From: Acanthosepion pharaonis
Taxonomy: Eukaryota > Mollusca > Cephalopoda > Sepiida > Sepiidae
Assembly (NCBI GenBank): GCA_903632075.3
Contig: CAHIKZ030003337.1
Span: 141,001-205,000, forward strand
Length of the DNA stretch: 64,000 nucleotides
Reading direction: 5' to 3'
Below are positions 11,099-23,308 of this stretch, piece by piece (position 1 is the first letter of the stretch; each line of letters starts with the position of its first letter). A model generated the notes under the pieces. The model ran no database searches and was not told the origin of the DNA. It worked only from the letters and a program-made list of their open reading frames with translations. Position numbers and translations under genes: made by a program.

Positions 11099-11455
11099 GG
11101 CTCGAAAGCTTATATCAAGAAATAGCATGATAAGTTGAAAGCTTATATCAATGAATAGCATAATAAGTCAAAAGCTTATAGCAAGGAATAGCGTAAGTCG
11201 TAAGCTTATATCGAGGAATAGCATATGTTGAAAACTCATCTCGCGGAATAGCATAATAAGTTGTAAGCTTATATTGAGAAATAGCATAATACGTGGAAAG
11301 CTTATATCCAGAAATAGCATAAGTCTTAAGCTTATATTGCGGAATAGGATAATAAATCGAAAGCTTATATCAAGGAATAGCATAATAAGTTGAAATCTTA
11401 TATTGAGGAATAGCATAATAAGTCGAAAGCTTATATCGAGGATTAGCATAATAAA
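11099..11455. repeat. 33-bp minisatellite, about 10 copies
   Basis: Imperfect tandem units with core AAGCTTATATCGAGGAATAG followed by CATAATAAGTCG. Several units are shortened by about 6 bp. The minus-strand open frame across it is repetitive (MLFLDIS-like) and probably fortuitous. Confidence 0.95.
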
Positions 11456-12389
11456 AATATCAAGATGTTGGACAGTTTTTATCTTTATCTTCTGAAATTA
11501 AAGCCACAATACGAAGATTAGAACGGCTGATGATCAAATACGATAGACATTCATTTTCTGTTATATTTATCAATATATGTTTGAATAATAATCTGCTGCA
11601 CAATACACTAAATTCAAGTTTCTATACGTATGCATTATTTTTGTCTGGTAGTTTCTAAGATTTCACTTGTCTATATTCTCATCGTTAGCAAGATACTTAT
11701 GAAAATTACTTGCTCTATTTGCCAATATTCAAGTTACCATATTCACACTTTAAACCAGTATTCTAGAAAACATGTTTACGTGTCCCTGATGCTGTTGTAT
11801 CTTAACCAATTAGTTTCCGTTTCTTTCGTGTAACGAGTTTCGTTTGGAACTTCCTGTTGGACTTACAAATTTTTACTTGCAATTACATCCTATTTCAACG
11901 TTGAATGTGATTATATGGCAAACTTTTGTATCCTTCATATTGCCATCAAATGATTTTGTTTATTGCAGGTTGCAACAGTTCAATCCATCTCATCAAAGGA
12001 TGCATTGAGTGTGATCTACGGACACCAAATTTGTCAAATCGCCTTCGTGTATCACTTGATTTACAGGGTCTTTTTTTCCTTTGATCTACTGATCAATTTT
12101 AGTTCGATCCTATGCTGAAGCTGTCGGGGTTGAGCACAATTTGCTCGATCTGAAACACTTCTGTTGGAAATTTAATGAAGATTTCGGAAATACCGCAACT
12201 TAAAATTCACTATTTCAACACTATTTTATTTATTACTTTACAAACGGAGCAAAATTTAAGATACTTACAAACAATAAATAAATTGAATGTGGGAAATTCC
12301 CTTTTCTTTATGAGATCATTGCAAAAGTTCCCGTCGAATTTTCATCGTTACTATAAAATGACCGCAACGTGACACTGGCGTTTCTTTTG
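11456..12389. other. No recognised feature
   Basis: AT-rich DNA without element or exon signatures. Confidence 0.5.
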
Positions 12390-13240
12390 ATGTCGATTTC
12401 TGGTGTGTAGGAAAATGAAACTGTTCATCGTTCAGCTTCGAGTCAGATTTTGTTAATGGTTGACGTCTTCTCCACAAAGGAATGGCTTAAAGATGGAGAA
12501 TGAAAAGTTGCAAATTCGCGATATCATGCCCTATGAATTCCGGAAACGAATACGCTTCGCAATTGCGACATAAAAAAAAAATATTCAGTAGGTTTATTTG
12601 TTTTATCTCTCAGATTTTGGGATGGTCAAAACAAAAAGACATTCAGTAGATTTATTTGTTTCGTCTCCCAGATTTTGGGATGGTTAAAAATGGTTTGGCA
12701 GATTTCGTTATGGTGATTTTAACCTAAACTATCAACCATGCTATGGGTAAACTACTGACATTGATTCGATGAAGACACTCTATTTGCCACCATGCAGAAT
12801 AAAACGAAGATTTCGATCGAAGAGGTTGCTGAGAGTTTGAAAATCGATATTTCAACTGCCTTTCGCCACTTGAAGAGACATGGGTTCAAGAAAAACGGCC
12901 GATTTTGGCAAATCCAAAAGTTGTCATTTCCCACCATGACAACGCAAGACCGCTTGTTGAAAACGGACTTTGGGAAAACTTCCAGCACCCAACCTATTCC
13001 CCTGACTTGGCTACGGACTTTCATTTGTTCTGATTTCTAAAGAACAATTTGAAAGACAAAATCTGTGTACAGTCTGTCGAAAACTACCTAAAAAAACAGG
13101 AAACACGAAGTGAGTACGAAAATTTCATCCAGAAGCATATAGAACAATGAGATACAGTTGTTAAAACAATCGAAGGTATGTACTTCACGAATAAATGATT
13201 TTTGCGAGTATGTAAAAATGTGTTTTTAATTTTCTAATGG
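12390..13240 (+). pseudogene. Mariner transposase remnant 2
   Basis: Pieces of a mariner transposase occur in order. An N-terminal MENEKLQIRDIMPYEFRK segment lies at 12493-12550. A helix-turn-helix segment with VAESLKIDISTAFRHLK lies at about 12825-12880. A catalytic C-terminal part with HHDNARP and YSPDLATDFHLF is followed by LKNNLKD and an IEGMYFTNK end near 13195. Only 25 positions separate the second and third aspartates, so about nine codons are lost, and the first aspartate region is missing. A 58-bp tandem duplication (starts 12583 and 12641, ATTCAGTAG) has expanded the middle. There are several stops and frame changes. The family identification is good; the boundaries are approximate. 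Confidence 0.75.
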
Positions 13241-13504
13241 GGCACGCATTTTTGCAATGATATAATACGAAAATTTTGTCTAGATACAATATTTGCAGAT
13301 TTTCCCAACAGCAAGGAAAATATGGAAAAGATTTTGTGGAACTTGGTGCATCTTTCAGAACCTCTACTGCAAATTATGATAATTACTTATGACTATCTCT
13401 GATAGAGACATCTATAGAAAACGCGATGCAATTATTTGAAATGGAAATGTACAATAATTTAAAATGGCATAAAATTTTTGCATCGTAATAAGATGTAATA
13501 ATTT
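13241..13504. other. No recognised feature
   Basis: Unremarkable AT-rich DNA. Confidence 0.5.
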
Positions 13505-13541
13505 CACACGCACACACGCAAACACCCCCCAACACACACAC

Positions 13542-13597
<56 letters not shown>

Positions 13598-13610
13598 GTG
13601 TGTGTGTGCA
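13505..13610. repeat. (AC)n-(GT)n microsatellite
   Basis: AC-rich stretch turning into a long GT array (13547-13605), potentially self-complementary. Confidence 0.95.
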
Positions 13611-13789
13611 TTCCTGGTGTTAATGAAATAGTATTCGATGTATAATAAGAGAGCTATAATTTATATTAATAATAGATATACATTTTCCTCACTTATAGTA
13701 GAACTCTGTTTCATACACAACGTAATTGTCAGCTGTTGGTTGAAAACTAACGATTGTGTTGTTCACGACACTCAGATTTCTACTACTGA

Positions 13790-13790
<1 letters not shown>
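13611..13790 (+). repeat. Dispersed repeat U1, copy 2
   Basis: Aligns with 8588-8770 (TGGTGTTAATGAAATAGTA, TTTCATACACAACG). It is cut at CTGATGAATA by the TA array at 13794, exactly where copy 1 has its hammerhead-like core. Confidence 0.55.

Positions 13791-13793
<3 letters not shown>

Positions 13794-13848
<55 letters not shown>
13794..13848. repeat. (TA)n microsatellite
   Basis: Uninterrupted TA array. Confidence 0.98.
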
Positions 13849-13850
<2 letters not shown>

Positions 13851-14000
13851 TATTTACATTGTTTGGGCTGTGGTTGGCCGTTGTACACTCCGGACTTATT
13901 CAGGTGATATGTGTTGGAATTTCAAACCGAACCTACAATAGAGATGAGAACAACCGTCCGAACAATTGAAATAATGCAAATAGCTGCAATACATCATCTC
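13849..14000 (-). repeat. FB1 foldback, diverged copy
   Basis: Shares TACTATTTACAT and CCGTTGTACACTCCGGACTT with the foldbacks at 24973 and 40031. The hammerhead-like core is eroded to CTGAATA and GGCCAACC on the minus strand. Confidence 0.5.
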
Positions 14001-14005
14001 AAAAT

Positions 14006-14011
<6 letters not shown>

Positions 14012-14077
<66 letters not shown>
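14012..14077. repeat. (TA)n microsatellite
   Basis: TA array of about 66 bp. Confidence 0.98.
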
Positions 14078-14080
<3 letters not shown>

Positions 14081-14391
14081 TGTATTTATATGAGTGCCTG
14101 TGCGTCCGAATGAGTGAGGAGAAAAGAAGACAAGAACAAAAAAAGTGAGAAAAAAGAAAAAGTAGAAAGAAGACATATTTGAATAGCAAATGAATTTTGA
14201 TGTCCAGTAATTGATCTCATTTCAGCAATAATTGTTTAAAAGTTGTAAATTGATATACTTCAAAATAGTATATAAATAGATTTTTTTTCATCGCACTATT
14301 CCGAAAGTCCTCGTATTATTTAAAAAAGTAGACGCAAGATTAATTTCTATCGTAAGAAATGTAATTATTAGCCATTCAAACTAAAAGGTGC
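14078..14391. other. No recognised feature
   Basis: Purine-rich stretch at about 14110-14170, otherwise unremarkable. Confidence 0.5.
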
Positions 14392-14500
14392 ACATGTGGC
14401 ACAATGCCGAAACTGTAGGGCACCCAGTGAGGACCGAAAACACTACTCAGTCATAATTACCTTGCGACACAATCTTGCTAATCATTAAACCACATCAAAT
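14392..14500 (-). repeat. tRNA-derived SINE2 remnant, copy 1
   Basis: On the minus strand, TTAATGATTAGCAAGATTG resembles a tRNA box A region. A box-B-like segment, CACTGGGTGCCC and a GCCACATG-like end follow. The same order occurs at 14535, 39540 and 54550. Confidence 0.55.
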
Positions 14501-14534
14501 TGCCCTTAATTATTTTCTGAATGTAGTTTTAATG

Positions 14535-14655
14535 TGGCATAAGACTAAAAGTGTGGCGCATCCAGTGAAGGTGAATTCACTACTCAGTCCTAATTGATCT
14601 ACCGAGGCAAGCTTGCTAACCATTACGCAACGTCGAATAATCCATGTACCTCTTT
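14535..14655 (-). repeat. tRNA-derived SINE2 remnant, copy 2
   Basis: Minus-strand TAATGGTTAGCAAGCTTG fits box A, then GACTGAGTAGTGAATTCACC and CACTGGATGCGCCACA. It is in tandem with copy 1, about 140 bp apart. Confidence 0.55.
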
Positions 14656-14990
14656 GATGTTATATACACAGAAAAATAAATAATGCCGGTGTCTAGGAAT
14701 ATCAAAACACTGTGAAGATATTCGACCACGTGACTATACTAGTTCGAACGTAACGGCATTAGCAAGATGAATTGTTCAATTCTTAATTTTTCTTTGAAAT
14801 CTGACTTTTAAGGATTACTGAGAAGAGATATGTGGGTAGTGTAACAGTTTTATAGAATTGGAAGTGAAATTGGCAAGATGAAATTTCGGCTTCGTCTATT
14901 GCGTTTACTTTCTCACAAATACCTCTCAGAAATAAATACAATTATGTCTTCATCTTTCAGCTATAACAGGCTAGCGTTCAGAGCCTCGGA
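14656..14990. other. No recognised feature
   Basis: Unremarkable AT-rich DNA. Confidence 0.5.
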
Positions 14991-15300
14991 TAGTAAACAG
15001 TCTAGGAGATGAGAAAGTCTGACTTCAGAAAACATGAGGAAGTAGAGATTTACTTGCCCTCTCCCACCGAGTCAGTTATTACGTTCTCATAGTTTCTGAA
15101 GTCATATTTTTTTCTTCTAGACTGTTTACTAGAAGAAGAAAAAGTCTTACTTCAGAAGCCATGACGAAGTAGAGATTTACTTGATCCCCCCATTGAGTCA
15201 GTCTCTAGTTTCTCATGTTTTCTAATCAGAATTTTACTTCTTCTAGACCGTTTACTAGAAGAAGAAAAAGTCTGACTTCAGAAACCATGATGAAGTAAAC
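14991..15300. repeat. ~127-bp tandem repeat with internal hairpins, about 2.4 copies
   Basis: Repeated landmarks are GTCTGACTTCAGAAACATGA, GTAGAGATTTACTTG and TTCTTCTAGACTGTTTACTA. At the junctions TTCTTCTAGAC...GTTTACTAGAAGAA forms a palindrome. Confidence 0.85.
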
Positions 15301-16045
15301 ATGACATGGGACTCCGTCAATTCTCTGAAGAAATCATAGCTACTCACCGATAATATAGAAACTATATAATATTTTTCAAAAACGACTGAGAAGAATGCAA
15401 ATGTCTTGATACTGAACAAATTTTTAAAAAATGGTAAAAAATAAAAAATTGTCTTTGAAAGAAAATTCTTCAGGATTTTATGTTTCAGACGAATCAGCTT
15501 AACCCAGCTGGAAAACCGGAAGGAAAAAGAAAAATGAATTCTCAGCAAACATTAGACGGAGTTAAATGCCAGAACCCTGGGGAAATAGATAAATATGAAT
15601 GTCTATCCTAAGAGCTTAGGAATGAATGCGGCAGTCATCACAAAGAAAGCGAAACACTGAGGACAGTTTGCAAAGCAAATATTGAAGGAGACAAAAAAAC
15701 CAATGGATTATCGAGCATTCTGAGTTCTGCCTCGACATGACTAGAATGGCTAACTGCTCTATATAAAACTTTACAGCAATCAAGAAACATGAATTTATCA
15801 TTTATCGTATGTAATGCACATTAACATTTTGTGATTAATAGCAGCTAAATATAACTTATATTTAACGTTTGATCAACGTTTTAGCCGGTGTGTTTAAATT
15901 TAAAAATTTTATGTAGATTACATCATCCTAGGCGTAGATGGTATAAAGAATATCGGCGGAGAAAGTGAAATCTGGTTGTTTTAGAAATCTTTATTCCCGC
16001 TTGATTCTGTTTCGGTCACGTCGCTCTAATGCACTTGTAAATGGC
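15301..16045. other. No recognised feature
   Basis: AT-rich DNA without signatures. Confidence 0.5.
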
Positions 16046-16140
16046 ATGAATCAATCTCGCCCTAGCTGTGGGTTAAATAGCAGGACATGCTGGGCTCTGT
16101 TATCTTTGTGATGAAAACCAAAGGAAAACTGTGAATTCCA
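16046..16140 (+). repeat. SINE1 body fragment
   Basis: TGGGTTAAATAGCAGGACAT and a GAATTCCAAAC end match the body of the SINE1 copies at 6178 and 31385. The head is missing. Confidence 0.55.
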
Positions 16141-16794
16141 AACTAACCTGAAGAGGGATGGCTCCTTCAGTGTACCTTGACCTACACACTATACTGTTGT
16201 TTTGGTTACAGTACAAAATGGGACTCGGGATGTGAAAGGTGTTTGTCTTTTTATTTATACACTTCATTATGCATTCATTGTTTGTCCAATATCATCTCGA
16301 ATATATCCGAAAAAAAACTTAATATGTAGTTCTTAAATATATCATTCCTCATTATACTACGAATCTTTTGGTCCATACATCTGAAGAATGTACATATTAT
16401 ACTAATATTATTCTGTTTAATCAACGCAAAATCGTTTAAGATACGAACGCAAATCTACATTAATTGAAAACGTTGATCGACGTTCCTTTTTATCTCTAGG
16501 ATCGAACACAGAACAATAGCGAAATAGGAAAACATGCAGATACATCAGAGGTAAAATTGTTTCAACATTGAAATATATAGGGATAAGCAAACGTGCTTAA
16601 TGTAAAAGCGACAAACGATAAAGTTCAGATGTATGAGAGCTGCAAGACATGAATAAATTGCACACAGACGTTTACCTTGCATACAGACTTTTTACAAAAT
16701 GTTTATATAAATATTAAGAAATGCATGCATGCAATAATATTCATTCCTGTATGCAGTTTTCAAACTATTAATTTCTATTGGTTTCAGTAATCAT

Positions 16795-16797
<3 letters not shown>
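16141..16797. other. No recognised feature
   Basis: AT-rich DNA without signatures. Confidence 0.5.

Positions 16798-16880
<83 letters not shown>
16798..16880. repeat. (CA)n-(TA)n microsatellite
   Basis: CA array to 16832, then TA array to 16880, directly abutting an FB2 copy. Confidence 0.97.
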
Positions 16881-17228
<348 letters not shown>

Positions 17229-17232
<4 letters not shown>

Positions 17233-18014
17233 AAATGTTTTCAAAATCTTGACTGATAATGTTTTAACTATATTGAGCGTACTTAATATACGATAATAAA
17301 CTACAAGAAAAATGTGCGAATTTGGATTTCAGTAACATAAAATCATATCTGTACATGACGTGAGTGCAGCCCGTTTAATCCTTTTATCCTTGACCTCTGT
17401 CTTCTAACAATTCTCTGCTGGCGAGTAATTTCTTTAATCTCTCTGTCTACCATCATTCCTTCCCTCATCACAAAAGAACAATGCCTCTCCCAGATCTAGC
17501 ATTAAAATTAGGACTTAGATTCTTAAATATTTTTACTAACCATGAACATTAATTTTACGTTTTAATCCAATGAAATATCAATCTATACCCAGTATTTAAT
17601 TATAAAGTTTGAATTTTTTTTATATTTACCTTTTATATTAACTGTGAATGAAAAAGGAGCCCAGCCCACACATTTGCATGAGCCGCATATTAAAGGTAAA
17701 AGAGCCATATGTGACTTGTTAGCCGCCTTTTTGACACGCCTGAAATATAACATATCGAAAATATAACTAAAAATAATATCCTTGCTGTGTATCTTTATAT
17801 TCCAATTTATTTTACTCAATGAAAAGGAAAAGTTCCAGTCACGAGCTAACAGATTTTTTTCATTCTTTTATTTTCTCTTGTGGCCACTCTTTCTTTTACT
17901 GAATTATCGAATGAGTCGCACAGATGAAAAAGACATGAATAGAATCTTCACGCATCTAGATTATTAAACAGGAAATCACGAAAGTATAAAAAGCTAAAGT
18001 ACATTTCAGCGGAT
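17229..18014. other. No recognised feature
   Basis: AT-rich DNA, short frames only. Confidence 0.5.
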
Positions 18015-18028
18015 TCCTGTTTGTTTAT

Positions 18029-18379
18029 TCGTCCTGGGCAAGACGTTAAACTACATCCGCGTCCTGGGTAAGACGATAAACTACATCCAGCAGCAGTCCC
18101 TCTGATCAGGAGGTTTTGAGGAGTGTGGAACTACCTCTTAATTGCTGGTGTTTCCAGGTCCACCCTGACCCGGGGTGGTAGCACCTGTTAGGGTCCCAGC
18201 TATGGGCAAATAGTCAAGTATTACCAGCAATACTTTTTTTGAAAGAATTATTACCAGCAATACAATTTTGAAGGAAAAATATTACCAGAAACAGATTTTT
18301 GACAAAACAAAATATGTTGTTGGCATTAAATAACCCATTGAGGTTTATATGCTGTAAAACAAAATAAACCAAACCAAAA
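18029..18379 (+). repeat. Monomer-headed retroposon, copy 2, with target duplications
   Basis: Two ~30-bp head monomers (core GACGWTAAACTACATCC), a GC-richer body, AT-rich ATTACCAGCAATA units and an A-rich tail (AATAAACCAAACCAAAA). It is flanked by a perfect 14-bp direct repeat TCCTGTTTGTTTAT at 18015-18028 and 18380-18393. This fixes the boundaries and the orientation, and supports LINE-type retroposition. Confidence 0.85.
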
Positions 18380-18459
18380 TCCTGTTTGTTTATCCATCAC
18401 AGTCGATTATACATTCATTCCTTTCTTAGTCACTTATTATTTAATCTTTTCAATTTGAT

Positions 18460-18810
18460 CATCTATATGTTAACTGCTTCTTCTATTGTGCCTCTCTCTT
18501 TTGGAACTCTCTTCGCAGCCAACTTTGATCTTCAAAAATTTAAATTCAATATCAATCGTTATCTTCTGTCTTCTTAATTCTTGTTCTTTTACTGTCCTTT
18601 CTCCTTAATAGCAGTTTTTTTTATTCTCTAACACTCAATGTTATGAATAACAAAGAGTGGTCTCCCCTTGTTACGTTACTCTCCTCTTTGAGAGAGCTAT
18701 TATTGTTTCCTGGGACTATAAAATTGTATTCTCCATTGAATAAAGCTTTCTAAAATATATACTTGTGTATTTTTTTGTCATTACACTCAGTAACCCGTTG
18801 CGTCTTAGTT
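18460..18810 (-). repeat. Dispersed repeat U3, copy 1
   Basis: Shares CTTTGATCTTCAAAAATTTA and CAGTAACCCGTTGCG with the copy at 19690, and a related segment with 23640 and 53736. Family not recognised. Confidence 0.55.
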
Positions 18811-19689
18811 GTTTTATTAACTTATTGAGATTTATTATAAATCAAATACAAATTTGGCTCAAGGTATAAAAGGGGAAAAGGGCTGAGGCTGATCGTTACA
18901 TTCTATCTTATACCTGATTAATCTGATTCACGACCCATTCACTCGTTATAAATTACACGTCCGCCATAAGAACTCTTCCATCATCATCCAATCCACCATA
19001 TACCATAATACCGCAATACTCTCAGGGGACCTACAAAAATGCATCCCCATGACATAAGTGTTTAATGAGCAAAAAAAAATGTTTATATAAAATTGATACG
19101 CTATGAGAGGGGATGAGCCTAAAAGATAAACTAAAAATATCATAAAACAAATAAAAGGTAACTGATGTTAGTTGGACCCGCCAAACCCTCGAAGGATTTA
19201 AGAGTGGACGCTGTATTCTGTCTTTAGACAAAATCAAGAGGTTCTCTCTCTAAGGGAAAAGGAAAGGATAAAATAAATACGGCCATGGGGAAGGAAAATA
19301 GCTGACCAAGTCGAGATGAAAAAAAGGAGCCAAAAACAAAATGGTGAGGTTGGGAATCCCGACTTGCATCATAACCAAAGAAGGAGTTGAGAACAGACGG
19401 GGAACGATACTTTCATTAAGTAGGTACGCAAAAAACGGTCTATACTAACAAGGGAGTGCTCCACAGGAAAAAAACAACACCGGTGTGACTTGGATCAATC
19501 AAAAAATGGAAATCTAGCCTAGCCCCGTTCATAAGAACCAGAATCGTCTCAGTCATCTACCTTTCGCTGAAATCTGTCGAAACCAATCGCTCTATTAACT
19601 TGTTTGGGGGGAAATAATTAAAAAGAAATATGGCTGTGAATACTAAACTATTTCCGAACAGATAAAAGTATACTCATGACATAATGACT
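18811..19689. other. No recognised feature
   Basis: A TACTAACAAGGGA string near 19442 recurs near 20233. It could belong to a repeat I cannot delimit. Confidence 0.4.
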
Positions 19690-19995
19690 ATTACAGTTGA
19701 AATGGCAAGATACAACTGCCAGTTTTATGCTAACAGTTTCTTCTGTCACCCTTGGAACTTGGGCAACTTCCTTCAAATTTCTTCAGTCAACTTTGATCTT
19801 CAAAAATTTAAATGAAATGTTGATCGTTATCGCTTCCCTTATTAATTCCGATTCATTTATTGTCTTCTCTCCTTTATAATTTCCTCATATTCCCTATCAC
19901 TCAGTAACCTCTTGCGGCTTAGTGGCTTTATTGCCTTGCTTCGGGTGAAATGATTATAAGATGTGTATATTAAAGTCACGAATAAAGAACGAACC
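19690..19995 (-). repeat. Dispersed repeat U3, copy 2
   Basis: GCTAACAGTTTCTTCTGTCA, CTTTGATCTTCAAAAATTTA and CTCAGTAACCTCTTGCGGCT follow the U3 order seen at 18460 and 23640. Confidence 0.6.
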
Positions 19996-20343
19996 ATTGA
20001 ACACAACTATCAAAGGAGTTTCGTCTGACGACATCTAAACTATTTTTCCCATTTAATTTGCTGTGACGTCGATATTTGTTATACAAGAATTAGCTATGTT
20101 TTCGGTTATATGGGGAGAATATGATGAAAGATTATACTGCGTCAAATTTCAAGTAGAAGACTGCTCATCTGTCTCCAAAATATGGATTCTAAATTGGGAC
20201 CAATCTACTAATATCTAAGAAAACAGAGTAATTATACTAACAAGGGACATAGTATGAAATTCACTAGATCAGCGAATGCCACTTTGAAGTCCATAGCCCG
20301 GCGTTTTTCATTTCGAACTTATTTATTCATCTTAGCTTGCCGA

Positions 20344-20390
<47 letters not shown>

Positions 20391-21129
20391 TCTGTTTTCC
20401 ATTTATGCAATTGGTTCGTTCAGTACCCACTGGTGTCGCTATTTCATACTTACTCTATCTTCATATATATATAAATGCGCTCAGAAGGGAATTTATGCAC
20501 TGTCTGATTGATTGATCATAGAATTATAACGTGGCAATTCTTCATTTCTACAGGCATTGAATTTCGTCTTATCATTCCCCAGCTGTTCCCATGCCGACAA
20601 GCCAGCCAATTTCCGGCGACCTTAATTCTGTTTAATCGAGATTGCCTTGAATATAGACAGCCGGTAACAGGAAAATATCGCTCTGTATGATTAAGTTTTA
20701 TTAGGCTTTTACGTGAGCTTGAGTTTCCGTGTTATCTACAATCAGCATTTCGCAACGTTTGCCTGTGCTAAAGAGATCTATAAACAAATTGTGAACAAAG
20801 TTGGCAAACCGGCACAGAAATGTTTCTAGCTTTTTGGCTTTGGAACTGGATAAGAACGCATTAAAAATAACGTCAAGTTATGTAAATATAGAATTTGTTA
20901 TGTGGTTGCTCTTTTATTCCAGACAATGAAAGATATATCTCCTTCTCTTTCAACGAAACAACCTGCTTCTTAAAGAAACGATTGGACACATACACACATC
21001 CTCCAAAGGCATTAGATTTCTCTAATCAGTCAGTTATCTGCAATGCGTGATATACGATTAGGCGATCATGTATTTTTCGATACATGACTGACGAGGCAGA
21101 ATTTTTTTCCCCTAAGTAGGCCATTTCTT
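19996..21129. other. Mostly unrecognised; TATC array at 20342-20390
   Basis: A TATC array of about 12 units produces a YLSI-type frame. No other signature is seen. Confidence 0.5.
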
Positions 21130-21270
21130 TCTACAGTAAACAAGTCCAAGCTATAGAACCCGGTCTTTCCTGCTATTTAACCATAGCTGCGGGGGTGGAG
21201 AAGAAGAAGATTCTTCCTTTCTCAAGTGTATTAGCATGTAAGGGAATGTAATGGAATCGACTGGAATTTC
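21130..21270 (-). repeat. SINE1 fragment
   Basis: Minus-strand GGTTAAATAGCAGGAAAGAC and TTACATTCCCTTACATGCTA match SINE1. The box-B-containing outer head is missing. Confidence 0.55.
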
Positions 21271-21663
21271 TCTAATACAGTTTTTATAAGACGTATTGCA
21301 AGTACAAAGGAATGTGACAATTTCGTTAGAAACAAAGAAAGGTGTATCAAACTAGTATGTAATATCAATCCTCTTTTCTGGCAGCGAATGAGTCACACTC
21401 AACTCACAGGTGAAGAATAGACGTAAGTCAACAAAAATAAGATTCTACGTAATGATTCAGAAATTACCATGGACTAAACATGTGAATAACGAGGAGGTTT
21501 TACTGAAAATAGAAACAAAAATACACTTATACTGAGAACAAGCTAGAATAAGCATTTTAGAGCACATGATGAGGAAATAGGGCTTTGTGAAGTGCCATAT
21601 AGGACATAAATGAATGGAATCGCCCGTTTTCTGTAAATGAGCGGAGGGAAGCCGAGTTGAACA

Positions 21664-21933
21664 GAGTTAGCATTAGGTCTTAACCGCGCGCTAAGCTCTT
21701 AGTGCTTGTCGAATTCTCCGCATTCGGATAGAGAGAAACCCAGACGAGGCTACGCCGAAGGACAGGGTCTCGTTTGGGGATATAGAAAAACCTGACCCTA
21801 TTATTTCGGGGTCTACAGGGAATTTTTTCCCGAACCTCCGAGCTCGGGAAAAAAAAAAACTTACGTTAAACCAGCCTTGTACCACATCCCGCTCTGTGGG
21901 GAGCTCAGGTAAATACCGAGTTTGCATTAGGTC
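21664..21933. repeat. GC-richer insert between near-perfect 16-bp direct repeats
   Basis: GAGTTAGCATTAGGTC (21664-21679) and GAGTTTGCATTAGGTC (21918-21933) bracket about 240 bp that is visibly less AT-rich than its surroundings. The pattern fits a target-site duplication around a retroposed sequence. The insert, open on the minus strand, is not recognised. Confidence 0.4.
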
Positions 21934-22782
21934 GAGTGCTAAACCTTCGTGTAGTATACTTTCAATTTCATTAGTTACCTAAGAGTTTTTCCTCCTTATT
22001 TATTTCCCCTGTTATCTCGAAAACACGAGATACAACAGGACGTTAACACTCACGGGACCTACGCACGTGAGAAGAGACAGAGGAAAGCAGAGAATAGCCT
22101 ACATAACCAGCTTGTGTACGTGGATTCGTCGGGATATCAAAAAGGCAAAACTTACTAAATGCTAAATAGGAAAGAAAATTGTGGACAGCGATGATCACAC
22201 ACGTCCTGAAGGGTCACAGCACATATAAAAATTTTGTGTGAAGTTGTGAATTCTGTTCTTTTAAATCTTACAAATGAATAAAAGATTTAAAAGGAGAAAG
22301 ATAGGATGTTTCTATCTAATATTCGGAATATTACATACAATCAACGTGAAAGAAATCCTCTGACTTTTTCAAAGTTCGAGTGTTTCGCGTTGAATGGTGC
22401 TTTTTTGTATACCTTCGCTTTCATTTAGTTAATTTAGTTTCGAGTTACTAAATACCACCATGTTTCTTTATGCAGGAAATACTTCGCTGGAGTCCTGATA
22501 AATATTTACGATCTGCAATCACACGTCCAACACACTTTGTTATAACACCAACTTTTATACAATCCATATGGAAAGAATCTAGACTAATTGTACCTGCTAC
22601 TTTAACTAGTACAGATATATAGATATATATATAGATACTTTCACCTGCACAGGAAAATTCCCCATGCGGACAAACATCAAACATGGATAAAAATGCATAA
22701 TAGACGCACAGAGACACACACATACAAACGAATATACATACAAAAGAATATACATTATCATCCAAATCCTATATAAAGAAAA
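21934..22782. other. No recognised feature
   Basis: Contains a short palindrome at CTCGAAAACACGAG near 22017 and little else. Confidence 0.45.
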
Positions 22783-23308
22783 TCTCTATCTATAAAAGGC
22801 CGGATGTGTGTGTGTGTGTGTGTGTGTGTGTAATGAATGCACGGCCGCAATTTTCGACGGATTTGCACCAAAATTTACATGCACATGCTCCAAGTTAGTG
22901 GAAAGGCCAAGACCGACTTTGCATTTCCCAACTCCCATCGATAGTGGAAATAATCGATTTTTCATGCTTCTACGGCAGTTTTCATGTAGTTTGCGGCCAT
23001 TTTGTACTGGCCAGAGTGTGAGCCTATAGCTGGCTGCCACGAATAGGCAGGAAGATTCTACTGGCCAGCGTGAGAGTCAACAGCTGACTGACACGAATGT
23101 TAACTAGCATGCAAAAAAATCGTCACAAGTGGGAAAAATTTTAAATTTTTTAGGCAAGAAGTAAGGCATGTAACAACATCAGCACGGCAAAGGGAACTCC
23201 TTTAAAGGCAAGGAAGGGCAAAAATATTTTAAGTCAAATGATAGCGATTGCTGTATGAGTCGTACAATTTTTGAATCAAGCACGGGTAACGCCGGGCCAT
23301 GCTGCTAG
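22783..23308 (+). mobile_element. Non-autonomous Helitron-like element
   Basis: Starts TCTCTATCTATAAAAGGCC, continues into a GT array, and ends CACGGGTAACGCCGGG then CATGCTGCTAG. A 5' TC and 3' CTAG, a GC-rich terminal segment close to the 3' end, and insertion between host A (22782) and T (23309) without terminal inverted repeats are the Helitron hallmarks. No Rep/helicase frame is present, so it would depend on an autonomous partner. An internal direct repeat (TGTACTGGCCAGAGTGTGAG / TCTACTGGCCAGCGTGAGAG) is visible. Confidence 0.65.

Noticed and set aside
11099..11455. CRISPR-like array
   Set aside because: Units are contiguous with no unique spacers, so it is a minisatellite in a eukaryotic context. 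The same applies to 52445-53190.
21691..21927. 78-codon GC-rich minus-strand frame as a gene
   Set aside because: It exactly fills an insert bracketed by direct repeats and has no recognised motif. It is kept as a repeat-like insert instead.
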